This document shows, in pieces, positions 38,678 to 48,243 of a DNA stretch of 64,000 nucleotides. The position numbers were made by a program, and so were the translations under genes. Positions within the stretch are counted from its first letter, which is position 1. Each line of letters begins with the position of its first letter. Source of the DNA: Alkaliflexus imshenetskii DSM 15055 (GTDB lineage Bacteria; Bacteroidota; Bacteroidia; Bacteroidales; Marinilabiliaceae); NCBI RefSeq assembly GCF_000517065.1, contig NZ_KI912105.1, forward strand, positions 1,932,820 to 1,996,819, read 5' to 3'. The notes below the pieces were generated by a model. That model was given only the letters and a program-made list of their open reading frames with translations. It did no database searches and was not told where the DNA came from.

Positions 38678-39265
38678 TTACTCATACGCTTCAGGTCTAT
38701 CTAACCTTTTCCCCTTAATACCTGAGATATCAATCAACGACAAAAGACACTGCCCATCATCACCGGTAACAATGCCTTCCATGTAAACGAATCCTAAAAT
38801 TGTTTGATTATAGCCCAGGTGTAGTTGGCACGAGTCCTTTAACTTTGTGGAAAACAACCCGCTAAAGAATGTGTTAAATAGAGACAACGACTCATCTGAG
38901 ATGAATAACCTGAAATTGATGTTCCGCAGACTGTGTCTTTTTTCGCCAAGCATTTCAGCGCCAGTAAAATTTAAATCACGAATGATGCCATCGCTATCAA
39001 GCGTAAAATACCCCATAGGGGCAAAATCATACAAAAGGGTGTATTTCTTGAGGGCTTCTTCAGTTGTTTCATAAGCCTGCCGCAGCTCCTCATTCTGCAT
39101 TTCGAGTTCAATCTGATGAACCTGAAGTTCATGTAAAATCCGTTTCACATCCCTGTCATCACCGACAAATGTAGCCTGAGAGTATTTATTGCGTAGGCGT
39201 TCTTCGGCCTTTTTCCTTAGCAGACGGGCGTCTGTAAAATCTATTGCATCCTCGTCCATAACCAT
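38678..39265 (-). CDS. PAS-domain protein
   Basis: 195 residues. N-terminal coiled coil with a HELQVHQIELEMQNEEL motif, common upstream of PAS domains in Bacteroidota sensors. A PAS domain follows at about 75-190 (YDFAPMGYFTLDSDGIIRDLN). No kinase or other output domain is present. It follows the CheB-CheR fusion by about 28 bp on the same strand and likely acts with it, for example as a partner in a signalling complex. Confidence 0.75.
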   Translation of the reverse strand: MVMDEDAIDFTDARLLRKKAEERLRNKYSQATFVGDDRDVKRILHELQVHQIELEMQNEELRQAYETTEEALKKYTLLYDFAPMGYFTLDSDGIIRDLNFTGAEMLGEKRHSLRNINFRLFISDESLSLFNTFFSGLFSTKLKDSCQLHLGYNQTILGFVYMEGIVTGDDGQCLLSLIDISGIKGKRLDRPEAYE

Positions 39266-39293
39266 ATCTATTTGTAAGCGTTAATGTGCCATT

Positions 39294-42209
39294 TCACTGC
39301 ATCATCAATAACATAGCATGCGACTCTTTAAGTCGGTTTTGAATAATATGCACCCTCCATTTCACATTTTCGACACTTCCATCACTCTTTTTTATCTCTA
39401 TAACTGTTGAGTTATCCTTGCCATCTCTCACCAGTCTGGCGTTCTCATCCTCGGCTTTGGCACGCGCATTTTCAGCCACAAACAACTTAAAAAAGTTATT
39501 ATCGAGCACATCTGCCGACTTGATTTTAAGAAACGCTTCGGCTGCCGCATTTAACTCAATAATCCGTCCATCTGCAGAGAGTGACACAACAACACCCGGA
39601 TAGGAATAAAACAGAAGGCTGCGCATCTGCTCAGAATGGCTAAGTTTGCCCTCAATCTCCATGTGCTCAGTCGTGTTGATGAAGGTCATCACCAGCCCGT
39701 CGATTCGATCATCGAAAGTGCGATAGGGCATTATCCTAATGAGAAACCAGCGTCTGTCGTGAGTGGCAATCTGTTTTTCAGTGAAGAAGAGCGTATTTAG
39801 GACCCTTCGGGCATCCAGAGCCATGTCAGGATAGATGAGTTCAGTGACCAGATCCGTGATGGGTCTGCCAATGTCACTCTTTATCAGTTTGAATATTTTG
39901 GTAGCCTGATTGGTATATCTGCGAATGTTCAGATTTTTATCCAGAAACAAGGTGGCAATATCGGTGCTGTTAAGCAGATTTTTCATGTCGTTGTTCACGC
40001 GTGAAAACTCATCCACTTTTGATTGCAGCTCAGCATTTACGGTTTGAAGCTCTTCGTTAAGGCTCTGCATCTCCTCCTTTGAGGTGGTAAGCTCTTCATT
40101 GGTTGATTGCAGCTCCTCGTTGGCAGACTGCAACTCCTCGTTGGTCGATTTTAGCTCTTCCTGAGATGTCTGCATCTCCTCCATGGTGCTTTGCATAACT
40201 TCACGCATGTGTAGAAGCTCGTTTTGCAGCTCGGACTCTCGGACACTCTCCAGTTCACTTATTCCTTTTTTACTCGGACGCTTTACAGTCTCAACCACGG
40301 ATGAATCAGAAAAAACAATCATCAACAGGCCATGCAATGGTTCTGGCTTGTCGATCCATTTAATGCTAACATTAATGTATTGTGTGCCATTATTGGCCTC
40401 CATTTTAATATTGCGCAAAAACACCAGACCTCTGTTTTTTATAGCATTACGAAAAGCAACAGGGAGTTCGGTCTGCAACTTATCGCGCAACATGGCAAAA
40501 ATATTCATGTTGGCTTTTCCAACAGCTGGCTCCAGATACTTCCCGGTTCGCCCGCTGATGTACAAAATGTCACCATCTTCATTCACAAGCACTCCGGGGG
40601 GTGTGAAATTGTCAAGCAACAGCTCATTGGCATAACTCTGAATATTCAAAACAGGATTTACGGACATAGGCTTATTGGAAACAAATTGTTTGTTGTGTAA
40701 AAAAGTGGCTGAAAAATCTACCAAATCAGGACGCAATATAGCTTCACTGTGCTTAAATATCTTGCATTTGGAATCGACTACAGTAAATAAATGACCCTGG
40801 GTGCCCAGTGTTTCTGAAGTTCCCAGAATCAGATATCCGTTACAGACAAGGCTATAATGAAACAAAGAGATTACTTTTCTTTGCAGTTCAGAATCCATGT
40901 ATATCAACAAATTACGGCAAGATACAATGTCAATTTTGGTAAACGGTGGGTGCATAATCAGATTGTGTTCAGCAAAAACGACCATCTCCCTGATTTCGGG
41001 TTTCATCTGGTAACCATCATCAGTGACAGAAAAAAAACGTTTTAAGCGGGACGGCGACACATCTGCAGCAATATTGGAAGGAAACAGGCCTTTTCTGGCT
41101 ATCCCGATGGCTTCATTATCGAGATCGGTGGCAAAAATTTGTAACGTCAAGCTGTTGTGCAACTTTGCTTTTTCAATCTCCTCCTTAAACAATATTGCCA
41201 ATGAATAGGCCTCTTCGCCGGTAGAACAACCCGGGATCCAGGCGCGCAGTACAGTTCCATTTTCCCGGTTGAAAATAAGCTTGCCAATAACCTGTTCCGC
41301 CACTAGACTCCATACGTGAGAATCGCGAAAAAAGTTTGTGACACCAATCAACAACTCCTTAAAGAGAATGTCAACTTCACCCGGATTGTCATTTAAAAGA
41401 TTCACATACCCCGCAACTTTATCAATCTTGTGAACACTCATACGCCTTTCAATACGTCGGTATAAGGTGTTCTTCTTGTACAACGAAAAATCATTTCCGG
41501 TACAACTACGCACAAGGGTTACAATTTTCTCCAGAGAGCTTTTATTCTTCAACTCCAACGCCGGATCAATTTTAACTTTTGGCAAGTGCTTCATTAAATC
41601 GATAAGCTTCAGCGGAAGTTCATTGGCTTCAGCTACAATATCAACAAGCACGGAATCTATAGCACTGCGGGGCATGCTGTCGAATCGTGCCGAACCCGGA
41701 TTCTGAGCCATCACAATACCGTTTTGCGCCTTGATGGCACGCAGACCCAAACTACCATCTGAACCCATCCCTGAGAGAATTACACCCACAGCCAACTCCC
41801 TGTTGTAATCGGCCAGCGAACGCAAAAAAAGATCGATTGGCAGCCTTAGTCCTCTTTCTTCGATAGGCTCAGACAAAAACAACATTCCTTTAAGAATGGT
41901 CATACTTTTGTTGGGAGGAATAACGTATACCCTGTCTGGCAACACCATCATGCGGTTCTGTGCCTGCAGAACTTTCATTTTTGAGGTTCTCTGGAGCAGT
42001 TCGGGCAGCATCCCTTTTTGTGTGGGATCCAAGTGTTGAATTACCACAAATGCCATTCCGCTTTGTTCGGGAACATTTTCCAAAAACTGCTCCAACGCCT
42101 CTAACCCCCCTGCCGACGCACCAATACCAATAATTGGAAACAGCCCGCTAGCCGATTCAGAGACATTATCTGATAAATCTGCATGTGAATTTTGCTTAAC
42201 AGATATCAT
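39294..42209 (-). CDS. CheB-CheR-PAS fusion protein
   Basis: About 971 residues. CheB methylesterase domain at about 20-215 with the Ser-His-Asp triad in GASAGG, IQHLDP and GMGSDGS, but no receiver. CheR methyltransferase at about 225-500 with the SAM-binding GCSTGEEAYS. A long Gln/Glu-rich coiled coil at about 645-735, then two PAS domains. No histidine kinase or chemotaxis receptor is nearby, so its role is sensory other than classical chemotaxis. The first Met is taken as the ATG at 42209; a TTG lies one codon upstream. Confidence 0.88.
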   Translation of the reverse strand: MISVKQNSHADLSDNVSESASGLFPIIGIGASAGGLEALEQFLENVPEQSGMAFVVIQHLDPTQKGMLPELLQRTSKMKVLQAQNRMMVLPDRVYVIPPNKSMTILKGMLFLSEPIEERGLRLPIDLFLRSLADYNRELAVGVILSGMGSDGSLGLRAIKAQNGIVMAQNPGSARFDSMPRSAIDSVLVDIVAEANELPLKLIDLMKHLPKVKIDPALELKNKSSLEKIVTLVRSCTGNDFSLYKKNTLYRRIERRMSVHKIDKVAGYVNLLNDNPGEVDILFKELLIGVTNFFRDSHVWSLVAEQVIGKLIFNRENGTVLRAWIPGCSTGEEAYSLAILFKEEIEKAKLHNSLTLQIFATDLDNEAIGIARKGLFPSNIAADVSPSRLKRFFSVTDDGYQMKPEIREMVVFAEHNLIMHPPFTKIDIVSCRNLLIYMDSELQRKVISLFHYSLVCNGYLILGTSETLGTQGHLFTVVDSKCKIFKHSEAILRPDLVDFSATFLHNKQFVSNKPMSVNPVLNIQSYANELLLDNFTPPGVLVNEDGDILYISGRTGKYLEPAVGKANMNIFAMLRDKLQTELPVAFRNAIKNRGLVFLRNIKMEANNGTQYINVSIKWIDKPEPLHGLLMIVFSDSSVVETVKRPSKKGISELESVRESELQNELLHMREVMQSTMEEMQTSQEELKSTNEELQSANEELQSTNEELTTSKEEMQSLNEELQTVNAELQSKVDEFSRVNNDMKNLLNSTDIATLFLDKNLNIRRYTNQATKIFKLIKSDIGRPITDLVTELIYPDMALDARRVLNTLFFTEKQIATHDRRWFLIRIMPYRTFDDRIDGLVMTFINTTEHMEIEGKLSHSEQMRSLLFYSYPGVVVSLSADGRIIELNAAAEAFLKIKSADVLDNNFFKLFVAENARAKAEDENARLVRDGKDNSTVIEIKKSDGSVENVKWRVHIIQNRLKESHAMLLMMQ

Positions 42210-42310
42210 CAATCAAGTTATTTATGATTCAATAGTATGAGATTCGCAAACTGAAAAGTCTGGTTTCTAACTCTACTACAAAGTAACTAGTATTTGGTTC
42301 CATTCAAAAA

Positions 42311-42520
42311 TTATTTTTTGGCACCCAGCCAAATCATGACCCCTCCTACAACCATGGCGGTTACACCAATCAAAGGAGACCAATTTAGATCGTGTTTCTT
42401 ATCTCTGGTAATCTCTAAAGAACCAATTTCTACAACTTTTTCTTTTGTAAAAAAGATTACAGAAGTAAATACAGTGAGAATCACACCCACTATTAGAATT
42501 ACTATTCCTGCTTTTTTCAT
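42311..42520 (-). CDS. Small membrane protein
   Basis: 69 residues: two hydrophobic helices (GIVILIVGVILTVFTSVIFF and SPLIGVTAMVVGGVMIWLG) joined by a charged 25-residue loop, ending in KK. This resembles small two-helix stress-region proteins of Bacteroidota; the function is unknown. A weak relative of the shared motif (TGTGAATAATAG on the minus strand) lies upstream. Confidence 0.6.
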   Translation of the reverse strand: MKKAGIVILIVGVILTVFTSVIFFTKEKVVEIGSLEITRDKKHDLNWSPLIGVTAMVVGGVMIWLGAKK

Positions 42521-42656
42521 ATTTCAATTATATTCATTCAGTTTATACACAACTATTATTCACAATCAACTCTTTGATAGAAAACAGACTCAAGCCTCAT
42601 ATTCGTGTTTGCTTTATTATCCAAAAGCCCATAAGGCATGAAGCGAAAATGGCAAA

Positions 42657-42724
42657 ATGCACTCCCGGGAAGATTCCCGGGCTATGCATTCCAGATTTTT
42701 CTCAGATTGTGCAATCTGAGAAAA
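42657..42724 (-). terminator. Two strong hairpins after the OmpA gene
   Basis: Nearest the gene, a 13-bp perfect stem at 42697-42724 (TTTTCTCAGATTG, 2-base loop). Beyond it, CCCGGGAA and TTCCCGGG at 42664-42681 inside a TGCA/TGCA frame, ending in four T on the minus strand. The second has terminator form; the first may protect the 3' end or block read-through. Confidence 0.7.
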
Positions 42725-42733
42725 GAATCGTGT

Positions 42734-43510
42734 TTACTCTTCTAAAACAAGATAGAGTTCAGTCAGGTCAGGTGTAAGAATTACTTCGGTTCTGCGATTG
42801 CTGGCGCGGCCTTCTACGGTGTTATTTGTTGCGATGGGAGAAAATTCCCCTTTGCCAGCGGCTGTAAGTCGATTGGAGTCAAAATCAATGTCTTTGGTCA
42901 GGATACGTAAAACCGCTGTTGCCCTGGCAGTGCTGAGATCCCAATTATCTTTATACAATTTTGATTTTATAGGAACATTGTCGGTGTGTCCTTCAACCAA
43001 AATTGCAACATCCTCATTGTTGTTTAGCACTTTTGCGAGTGTTTTTAGCGCTTCTACTCCTTTTGCATCAACCACATCGCTACCCGATTTGAAAAGCAGT
43101 TTCTCTTCTAGTGAAACATACACTTTCCCATCTTTGGTATAAACCGATAATTCATCGGCCTTGTAGCTACCCAATGCATCGGCAATAGCGGTTTTCAGTT
43201 TGGACATAACTGCATTTTGAGAATTCACCTTATCCTGGAATGTTCTTAACCGTTTTGCCTGATCAGAAATGGTTAATTTGGATTCAGTGGTTAAAGCTTT
43301 TAAATCATTCTGAATAACGGCCTTCTCTTTCCTAAGACCTTCAACCTGCATGCTATACTCTCTAACTTCTCTTTGAACTATAGCTAATTCCCTCTCAAGA
43401 TCGCTCACCCTGGTTTCTGAAGCTGTGAGTTTTTTGCCTGTTCCACAAGACATTAGCGCCATACTAAATATCAGGAACACAAGCGTAATGCCGAAAAATG
43501 ATTTTTTCAT
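42734..43510 (-). CDS. OmpA-family lipoprotein
   Basis: About 258 residues. Lipoprotein signal with Cys in ALMSCGTGKK at about residue 22, a coiled coil at about 30-105, and an OmpA C-terminal domain at about 130-250 with EGHTDNVPI and SNRRTEVIL, the peptidoglycan-binding signature. It probably links the outer membrane to peptidoglycan. The ATG at 43510 was chosen because it begins the signal peptide. A copy of the shared 15-base motif lies 82 bases upstream. Confidence 0.88.
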   Translation of the reverse strand: MKKSFFGITLVFLIFSMALMSCGTGKKLTASETRVSDLERELAIVQREVREYSMQVEGLRKEKAVIQNDLKALTTESKLTISDQAKRLRTFQDKVNSQNAVMSKLKTAIADALGSYKADELSVYTKDGKVYVSLEEKLLFKSGSDVVDAKGVEALKTLAKVLNNNEDVAILVEGHTDNVPIKSKLYKDNWDLSTARATAVLRILTKDIDFDSNRLTAAGKGEFSPIATNNTVEGRASNRRTEVILTPDLTELYLVLEE

Positions 43511-43591
43511 GATACTGTTATTAGTGAATATATTAGAATACAAATATTACATCAAACTCACTGCAAATCATTACATAACCCATGAACACAT

Positions 43592-43606
43592 TTACATCAT
43601 TCACAC
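43592..43606 (-). promoter_or_regulatory. Shared 15-base motif, copy 2
   Basis: On the minus strand this reads GTGTGAATGATGTAA, exactly as at 33721-33735. It is 82 bases upstream of the OmpA-family gene start, in the same orientation relative to that gene as copy 1. Confidence 0.5.
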
Positions 43607-43608
43607 CT

Positions 43609-45435
43609 TTATAAAAATGGGACAGGTGTCGGCTTGCCAATTCCAAAATCACGTAGACCAAAATCGCTGGCTTTGTTAGAGTTAAATTTTATAACATCGA
43701 AACCTGAACCGGGTATAACGGGATAATAGGCAACAGACAATTCAAACATATTTAAAACCAGATTCTCATTTTTAATGAGCACTCCAATACCAAACAGAGA
43801 ATAAATTTTACTGCTTCTCAGCTCATGATTTACATTTCCGATGAAGCCGCCTGAATAGCTTATGTATGGGCCAAATCTAAAGCCTAAATATTCCCAGGGT
43901 GCATAAAACTGGGTTTGCAGAGTAAACAAAATCCGCTTGGTACCCATCAATTCAGGACTGTTAAAACCATCCAATCCATAGTCGTCGTTCAGCGATAGGT
44001 AATCATTGTGGCGGCGCTTTATGCCCAGAGTAACCTGAGGCTTTACAAACTGTCTGAATTTCCAGTTTCCGGCTTCAATCAATTCAGTGAAATAATTGAT
44101 ACTAATAGACAAGACTCCTTGTGATGGCTTCGAGTTTTCGAAGAAGGTTCCGTATGCAATGTCCGGACTCAGATATCCCCAGGAATTATAAGTGCCGTAT
44201 GCTGCTCGTCCACTTAAATAAAGCCTTCCCCTATTGGATTTCTCCTGATAGCCTGCGGTAATACTGAAGGTTTTGCCTATCGGAACATCTTCGGTTACGC
44301 CAAATTGAAATACATATTTATCCTGAATATATTTTCGCGTTGAAATGCCGATTGATCCTAAAACAAAATTTTCACCTTCGTACACCCTCAATGTATCGAA
44401 CATAGCAAGAGGCTTTTCAATGTATCTAATTCGCAACATACGCAGTGCTGAAACAAAGCGCGTGCTTCGCGTATATTCTGTATTGCCTCTGAACAAACGG
44501 ATGGCATTACCTCCCCAAAAATCAACAGTATTAAATCTCACGTTCTGTAATACAACATTCAAATCCTCATCTAAATAAGTGGCTTTAAAATGCTGGTGTT
44601 CCACCTTTATTCCGGCAGCCCATTTGGCATAAGGGGAGAAAAAAGGGCGATCAAATTCAATGCTTCTGATAAAATACTTATGCTCATTGGTGCCGTAGAT
44701 TCCTGTAGCATTAATGTATGTATTGCGGAAATTGGGTATGTGATAATTCAGATAAACTCCTGTAGGCTGGTTACCATGATGCAGTGTATAGCCATTTTCA
44801 AGAACGTGGCCCAACCCAATAAAATTCTGATCCTTAATCGCAAAATGCTTATAGTCACTTTTAGAGCTGAATTTTGGTGTTATGCTCCATCGGTCCAGAA
44901 CACGAATATATATATCAACCGAATCAGATAAATCATTGAGCGGATTAATATGAAAGACAACATCGCGGATGTATTCGTTGCGACGGATTAATCTTTCAGA
45001 CTCCTTTACATATAGCGAGTCGAATGGCTCATTCTCCCTTATCAGCATCAGGTTGCGAATGGTTGAAGCTCTGGTTTGAACATGCAAATTATTACCTGAA
45101 CGCGATAAAAAGTTTAGCGGGGGTACATACTTTGTTTTTACGGAATAACCAAATGGGTCGAGGGTTTCTACATATATGTGTCGGATAATTTTACCTTCAT
45201 ACCTGTTGTAGTGACCTTTTATCCGCTTTTTATAAATCCTATTCTCGGCCATGGAGTCCGCTACAGCACTAAAAATCAACCGATGCAGAAACTTTGTAAA
45301 CCTGTTTTGGCCGGAATAAGCCTCAATATCTCTATAGATGGTGGCTGAGTCGCGCTTTGCAGATGGCTGCTGGGAAAACAGAATACTCCCCATCATAAAT
45401 CCTGTCAAGCACAATATGAGGCCTTTCTTTCTCAC
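43609..45435 (-). CDS. Omp85-like outer-membrane barrel with POTRA domain
   Basis: About 608 residues. Signal peptide beginning RKKGLILCLTGFMMGSILF, a POTRA-like region at about 65-180 (HIYVETLDPFG; SERLIRRNEYIRDVVFHI), then a long beta-rich barrel region. Omp85 proteins insert proteins or lipids at the outer membrane. The start is taken as a GTG at 45435, 10 bases after the MCE stop; an upstream start would overlap the MCE gene. It is the last gene of the MlaE-MlaF-MCE operon and so may be the outer-membrane partner of that transporter. Confidence 0.75.
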   Translation of the reverse strand: MRKKGLILCLTGFMMGSILFSQQPSAKRDSATIYRDIEAYSGQNRFTKFLHRLIFSAVADSMAENRIYKKRIKGHYNRYEGKIIRHIYVETLDPFGYSVKTKYVPPLNFLSRSGNNLHVQTRASTIRNLMLIRENEPFDSLYVKESERLIRRNEYIRDVVFHINPLNDLSDSVDIYIRVLDRWSITPKFSSKSDYKHFAIKDQNFIGLGHVLENGYTLHHGNQPTGVYLNYHIPNFRNTYINATGIYGTNEHKYFIRSIEFDRPFFSPYAKWAAGIKVEHQHFKATYLDEDLNVVLQNVRFNTVDFWGGNAIRLFRGNTEYTRSTRFVSALRMLRIRYIEKPLAMFDTLRVYEGENFVLGSIGISTRKYIQDKYVFQFGVTEDVPIGKTFSITAGYQEKSNRGRLYLSGRAAYGTYNSWGYLSPDIAYGTFFENSKPSQGVLSISINYFTELIEAGNWKFRQFVKPQVTLGIKRRHNDYLSLNDDYGLDGFNSPELMGTKRILFTLQTQFYAPWEYLGFRFGPYISYSGGFIGNVNHELRSSKIYSLFGIGVLIKNENLVLNMFELSVAYYPVIPGSGFDVIKFNSNKASDFGLRDFGIGKPTPVPFL

Positions 45436-45445
45436 AACGATTAAC

Positions 45446-46384
45446 TTATTCAGGGCGGATATACTCTTCTGTGGCCTGTTTGTTTTTCTCTTCCTCTTTT
45501 GCTTTGCGTTTAAAGTAGCCCCTAAATAAAAAATTGTGTTTGAGGGCTTCCAGATTCTCATTCAGAGCATGGGTGCTCTCCTTCACGTTTATTATTGTTT
45601 GATTGATGTTCTCAGACATTATTGTATCCTGTATTAACCTGCCAATGGGGCCATCACCCTGGTTTATTTTCTCAACTATCTGGTCAAAACGCAGGGTTAT
45701 ACGCTCTGCATTCTCAGTAGAGACGAGCACGCTCTGCATAATATTAGATACATCAGCCCTGGTAGCCAGTATGGTTGCATTTAAACCCTGGCTGCTTTCT
45801 TCAAGGTTACGAATGACTTGACTGATGCTCTCAGCAGTGGTAGAATCTTTTATCAATCGACCCAGTGTGCCATTTCCGCTGTTAATATTTATCATTATCT
45901 CTGCCAGTTCAAATGTAATGAGTGAGACATTGTCGGCAGTTACTTTCAAACTCTTGATGATGTCATCCGTTTCAACCGGCTCCACAGATTTTATCTCCTG
46001 ACCATCTGCCACCACCGGCGCATCTGAACTTCCCTGGGTGATAATCAAAATTCGGTCTCCAATAATACCGGAAGAGCCAATACCCGCCTCGCAATCAGCT
46101 TTGATAAACTGTTGTACGCTTCTTTTAATCAACAGATTTACTTTTACAGTTGAGTCATTGATGATGGAAATGTTGTCAACAATTCCCACATCGATGCCCG
46201 AATATCGAATGTTGCTGCCGACTCTTAATCCGCTAATGTTATTAAATGTAGTTGTGACCTTAAATACCGGATCGAAAAGATTTTGCTGCCGTCCAATCAA
46301 AAAGATGGCAGTGACAAAAATGGCCAACCCTCCTATGATAAATAAGCCCAATCTCACTTTAAATTTCTGCGTGTGGCTTTCCAT
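45446..46384 (-). CDS. MCE/MlaD-family protein
   Basis: 312 residues. N-terminal membrane anchor (LGLFIIGGLAIFVTAIFLIG), an MCE domain at about 40-120 with NISGLRVGSNIRYSGIDVG, and a long helical C-terminus with two similar segments (GTLGRLIKDSTTAESI and GPIGRLIQDTIMSENI), ending in a charged tail. MCE proteins form hexameric lipid channels across the periplasm. It lies between mlaF and an Omp85-like gene. Confidence 0.88.
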   Translation of the reverse strand: MESHTQKFKVRLGLFIIGGLAIFVTAIFLIGRQQNLFDPVFKVTTTFNNISGLRVGSNIRYSGIDVGIVDNISIINDSTVKVNLLIKRSVQQFIKADCEAGIGSSGIIGDRILIITQGSSDAPVVADGQEIKSVEPVETDDIIKSLKVTADNVSLITFELAEIMININSGNGTLGRLIKDSTTAESISQVIRNLEESSQGLNATILATRADVSNIMQSVLVSTENAERITLRFDQIVEKINQGDGPIGRLIQDTIMSENINQTIINVKESTHALNENLEALKHNFLFRGYFKRKAKEEEKNKQATEEYIRPE

Positions 46385-46477
46385 GGTCTTTTTAGTAAAA
46401 AAGTAAAATTCATCTCACATCAAATATTGGCACAAACCAAAAATCACTTTTGCGCCAATGGTCAATTACTGACCATA

Positions 46478-47257
46478 TCAAGTTCCTGATTGCATAAAAA
46501 ACGCTTTTATCAATGCATCATCTGACTTTTCAAAATCTGTTAAACTACCCTCCTTGTAAATGGCCCCATCCTGAAGCATCACGATGCGTGTGGCTGTTTT
46601 TCGGGCACATTCAATATCATGTGTTATAATGATTGATGATGTTTTATACTTTTTCTGCACCTCATTAATTAAAACACTTATCTCCTGCGAAGTAACAGGA
46701 TCCAATCCGGTAGTTGGCTCATCGTAGAGCATTATTGATGGATCCACAACAATGGTTCGGGCAAGACTGATTCGCTTGCGCATGCCACCTGACAATTGAG
46801 AAGGCATTTTTTCCAAAGCATCTGCCAATCCAACATTTTCGAGTGCTTCTAGAATCTTGTCATCAACCTCTTTACGGTTAAGCTCTTTTCTGATTCTCAG
46901 CAAAGGGAACTCCAGGTTTTGCCTAACAGTCATTGAATCGTACAATGCCCCGCTTTGAAATAGAAAGCCTACTTTTTTCCTTAACTCCCCCAAGTCTGTG
47001 TTATTCAACTCGCCTATATTGTAACCAAGCACGTTAATTTTACCCTCATCAAAGGCCAGCAGTCTCACGATACACTTTATCAACACCGATTTACCGGAAC
47101 CAGACTTGCCCAGAACCACCAGATTCTCACCCTGAAAAAGCTTCAGGCTCACGTTTGACAAAACAACTTCATTGCCAAATGATTTTTTGAGGTTCTCAAT
47201 CACAACAACTGATTCGGCTGATTCTTTGCCTCTTGTTTCTTCAAATCCTCTATACAT
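46478..47257 (-). CDS. ABC transporter ATPase, MlaF type
   Basis: About 259 residues. Walker A in LGKSGSGKSV, signature LSGGMRKRISLAR, Walker B in IMLYDEPTTGLDP, and the H-loop His in IITHDIE. It pairs with the permease upstream and the MCE protein downstream. I use the ATG at 47257; a TTG at 47296 would add 13 residues without family resemblance. Confidence 0.9.
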   Translation of the reverse strand: MYRGFEETRGKESAESVVVIENLKKSFGNEVVLSNVSLKLFQGENLVVLGKSGSGKSVLIKCIVRLLAFDEGKINVLGYNIGELNNTDLGELRKKVGFLFQSGALYDSMTVRQNLEFPLLRIRKELNRKEVDDKILEALENVGLADALEKMPSQLSGGMRKRISLARTIVVDPSIMLYDEPTTGLDPVTSQEISVLINEVQKKYKTSSIIITHDIECARKTATRIVMLQDGAIYKEGSLTDFEKSDDALIKAFFMQSGT

Positions 47258-47341
47258 TTTAATGACTTTAATGAATAATGCACTCGCACCACACAAAACA
47301 CTGAGACAGTTAATTGAAATACAAGTATTGGATACAGGTGT

Positions 47342-48187
47342 CTAAAGCATATCCGTAATCTGAACAGCTATCATATCGGTTATAATTACCAATAAAGAGG
47401 CTACAACTACGGCTGAATTTGCTGCAACACCCACGCTTTCAGTTCCACGACCGGCATTATACCCTTTATAGCATCCTACAAAACCAATTACAGCACCAAA
47501 AAAGAAAGTTTTTATAAGCGCCGGAATAAAATCAAGAAAATCCACTACACTGAACGCCTGATAAAAAAACAATACAAAAGAGACACTTCCTTTAATGTTT
47601 ACACCCGCCCAACTGCCCAAAATTCCCAAAGCATCGGCATATAATACCAGAATTGGAATCATAAGTGTTGCAGCCAAAACACGCGGTACCACCAAAAAAC
47701 GAATGGGATGAGTAGCTGATACTTCCATGGCTTCGATCTGTTCGGTAACTTTCATGGATCCTAGCTCAGCACCCATTCCAGAACCTACCTTTCCGGCGCA
47801 AATAAGGGCTGTTATAACTGGACCCATTTCTCTGATAATAGATACAGCCACCATACCAGGCAGCAATGACTCAGCACCAAAATCGGCCAACACCGGCCGT
47901 GTTTGGATGGTTAACACCAAGCCGATAATAGCACCCGTAACAGTAATAAGCGGCAGGGTTTTGTATCCTATTTGAAAGCATTGTCTGAAGAACTCCTTGA
48001 ATTCAAAATCACGGGAAAATGTCTCCTTGGCTACCCTCATCATAAAGAGAACCACATCTGCAGAATTGATAAGCAGAAGGGTAATGTCATCCTTTTGCGC
48101 TTTGGCTTTTTCGCCTAATCGCATCGTTCCATTTAATAGACCCTTCACGCTCCGACGGTCACTCATTGCTGGTCTATAAATTTTCAT
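47342..48187 (-). CDS. MlaE-family lipid ABC permease
   Basis: 281 residues. MlaE core with REMGPVITALICAGKVGSGM followed by AELGSMKVTEQIEAMEV, the coupling region to the ATPase, and about five membrane helices. It opens the operon permease-ATPase-MCE-Omp85-like, which moves lipids between inner and outer membranes. The direction of transport is not decidable from sequence. Confidence 0.9.
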   Translation of the reverse strand: MKIYRPAMSDRRSVKGLLNGTMRLGEKAKAQKDDITLLLINSADVVLFMMRVAKETFSRDFEFKEFFRQCFQIGYKTLPLITVTGAIIGLVLTIQTRPVLADFGAESLLPGMVAVSIIREMGPVITALICAGKVGSGMGAELGSMKVTEQIEAMEVSATHPIRFLVVPRVLAATLMIPILVLYADALGILGSWAGVNIKGSVSFVLFFYQAFSVVDFLDFIPALIKTFFFGAVIGFVGCYKGYNAGRGTESVGVAANSAVVVASLLVIITDMIAVQITDML

Positions 48188-48243
48188 GTTAATCTCTCTT
48201 TTAGGTTTACTTTTGAACTATAACGATATAAAGCATAATCACT

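Noticed and set aside
45436-45561. Earlier start of the Omp85-like protein
   Set aside because: It would overlap the MCE coding end and add a basic stretch before the signal peptide.
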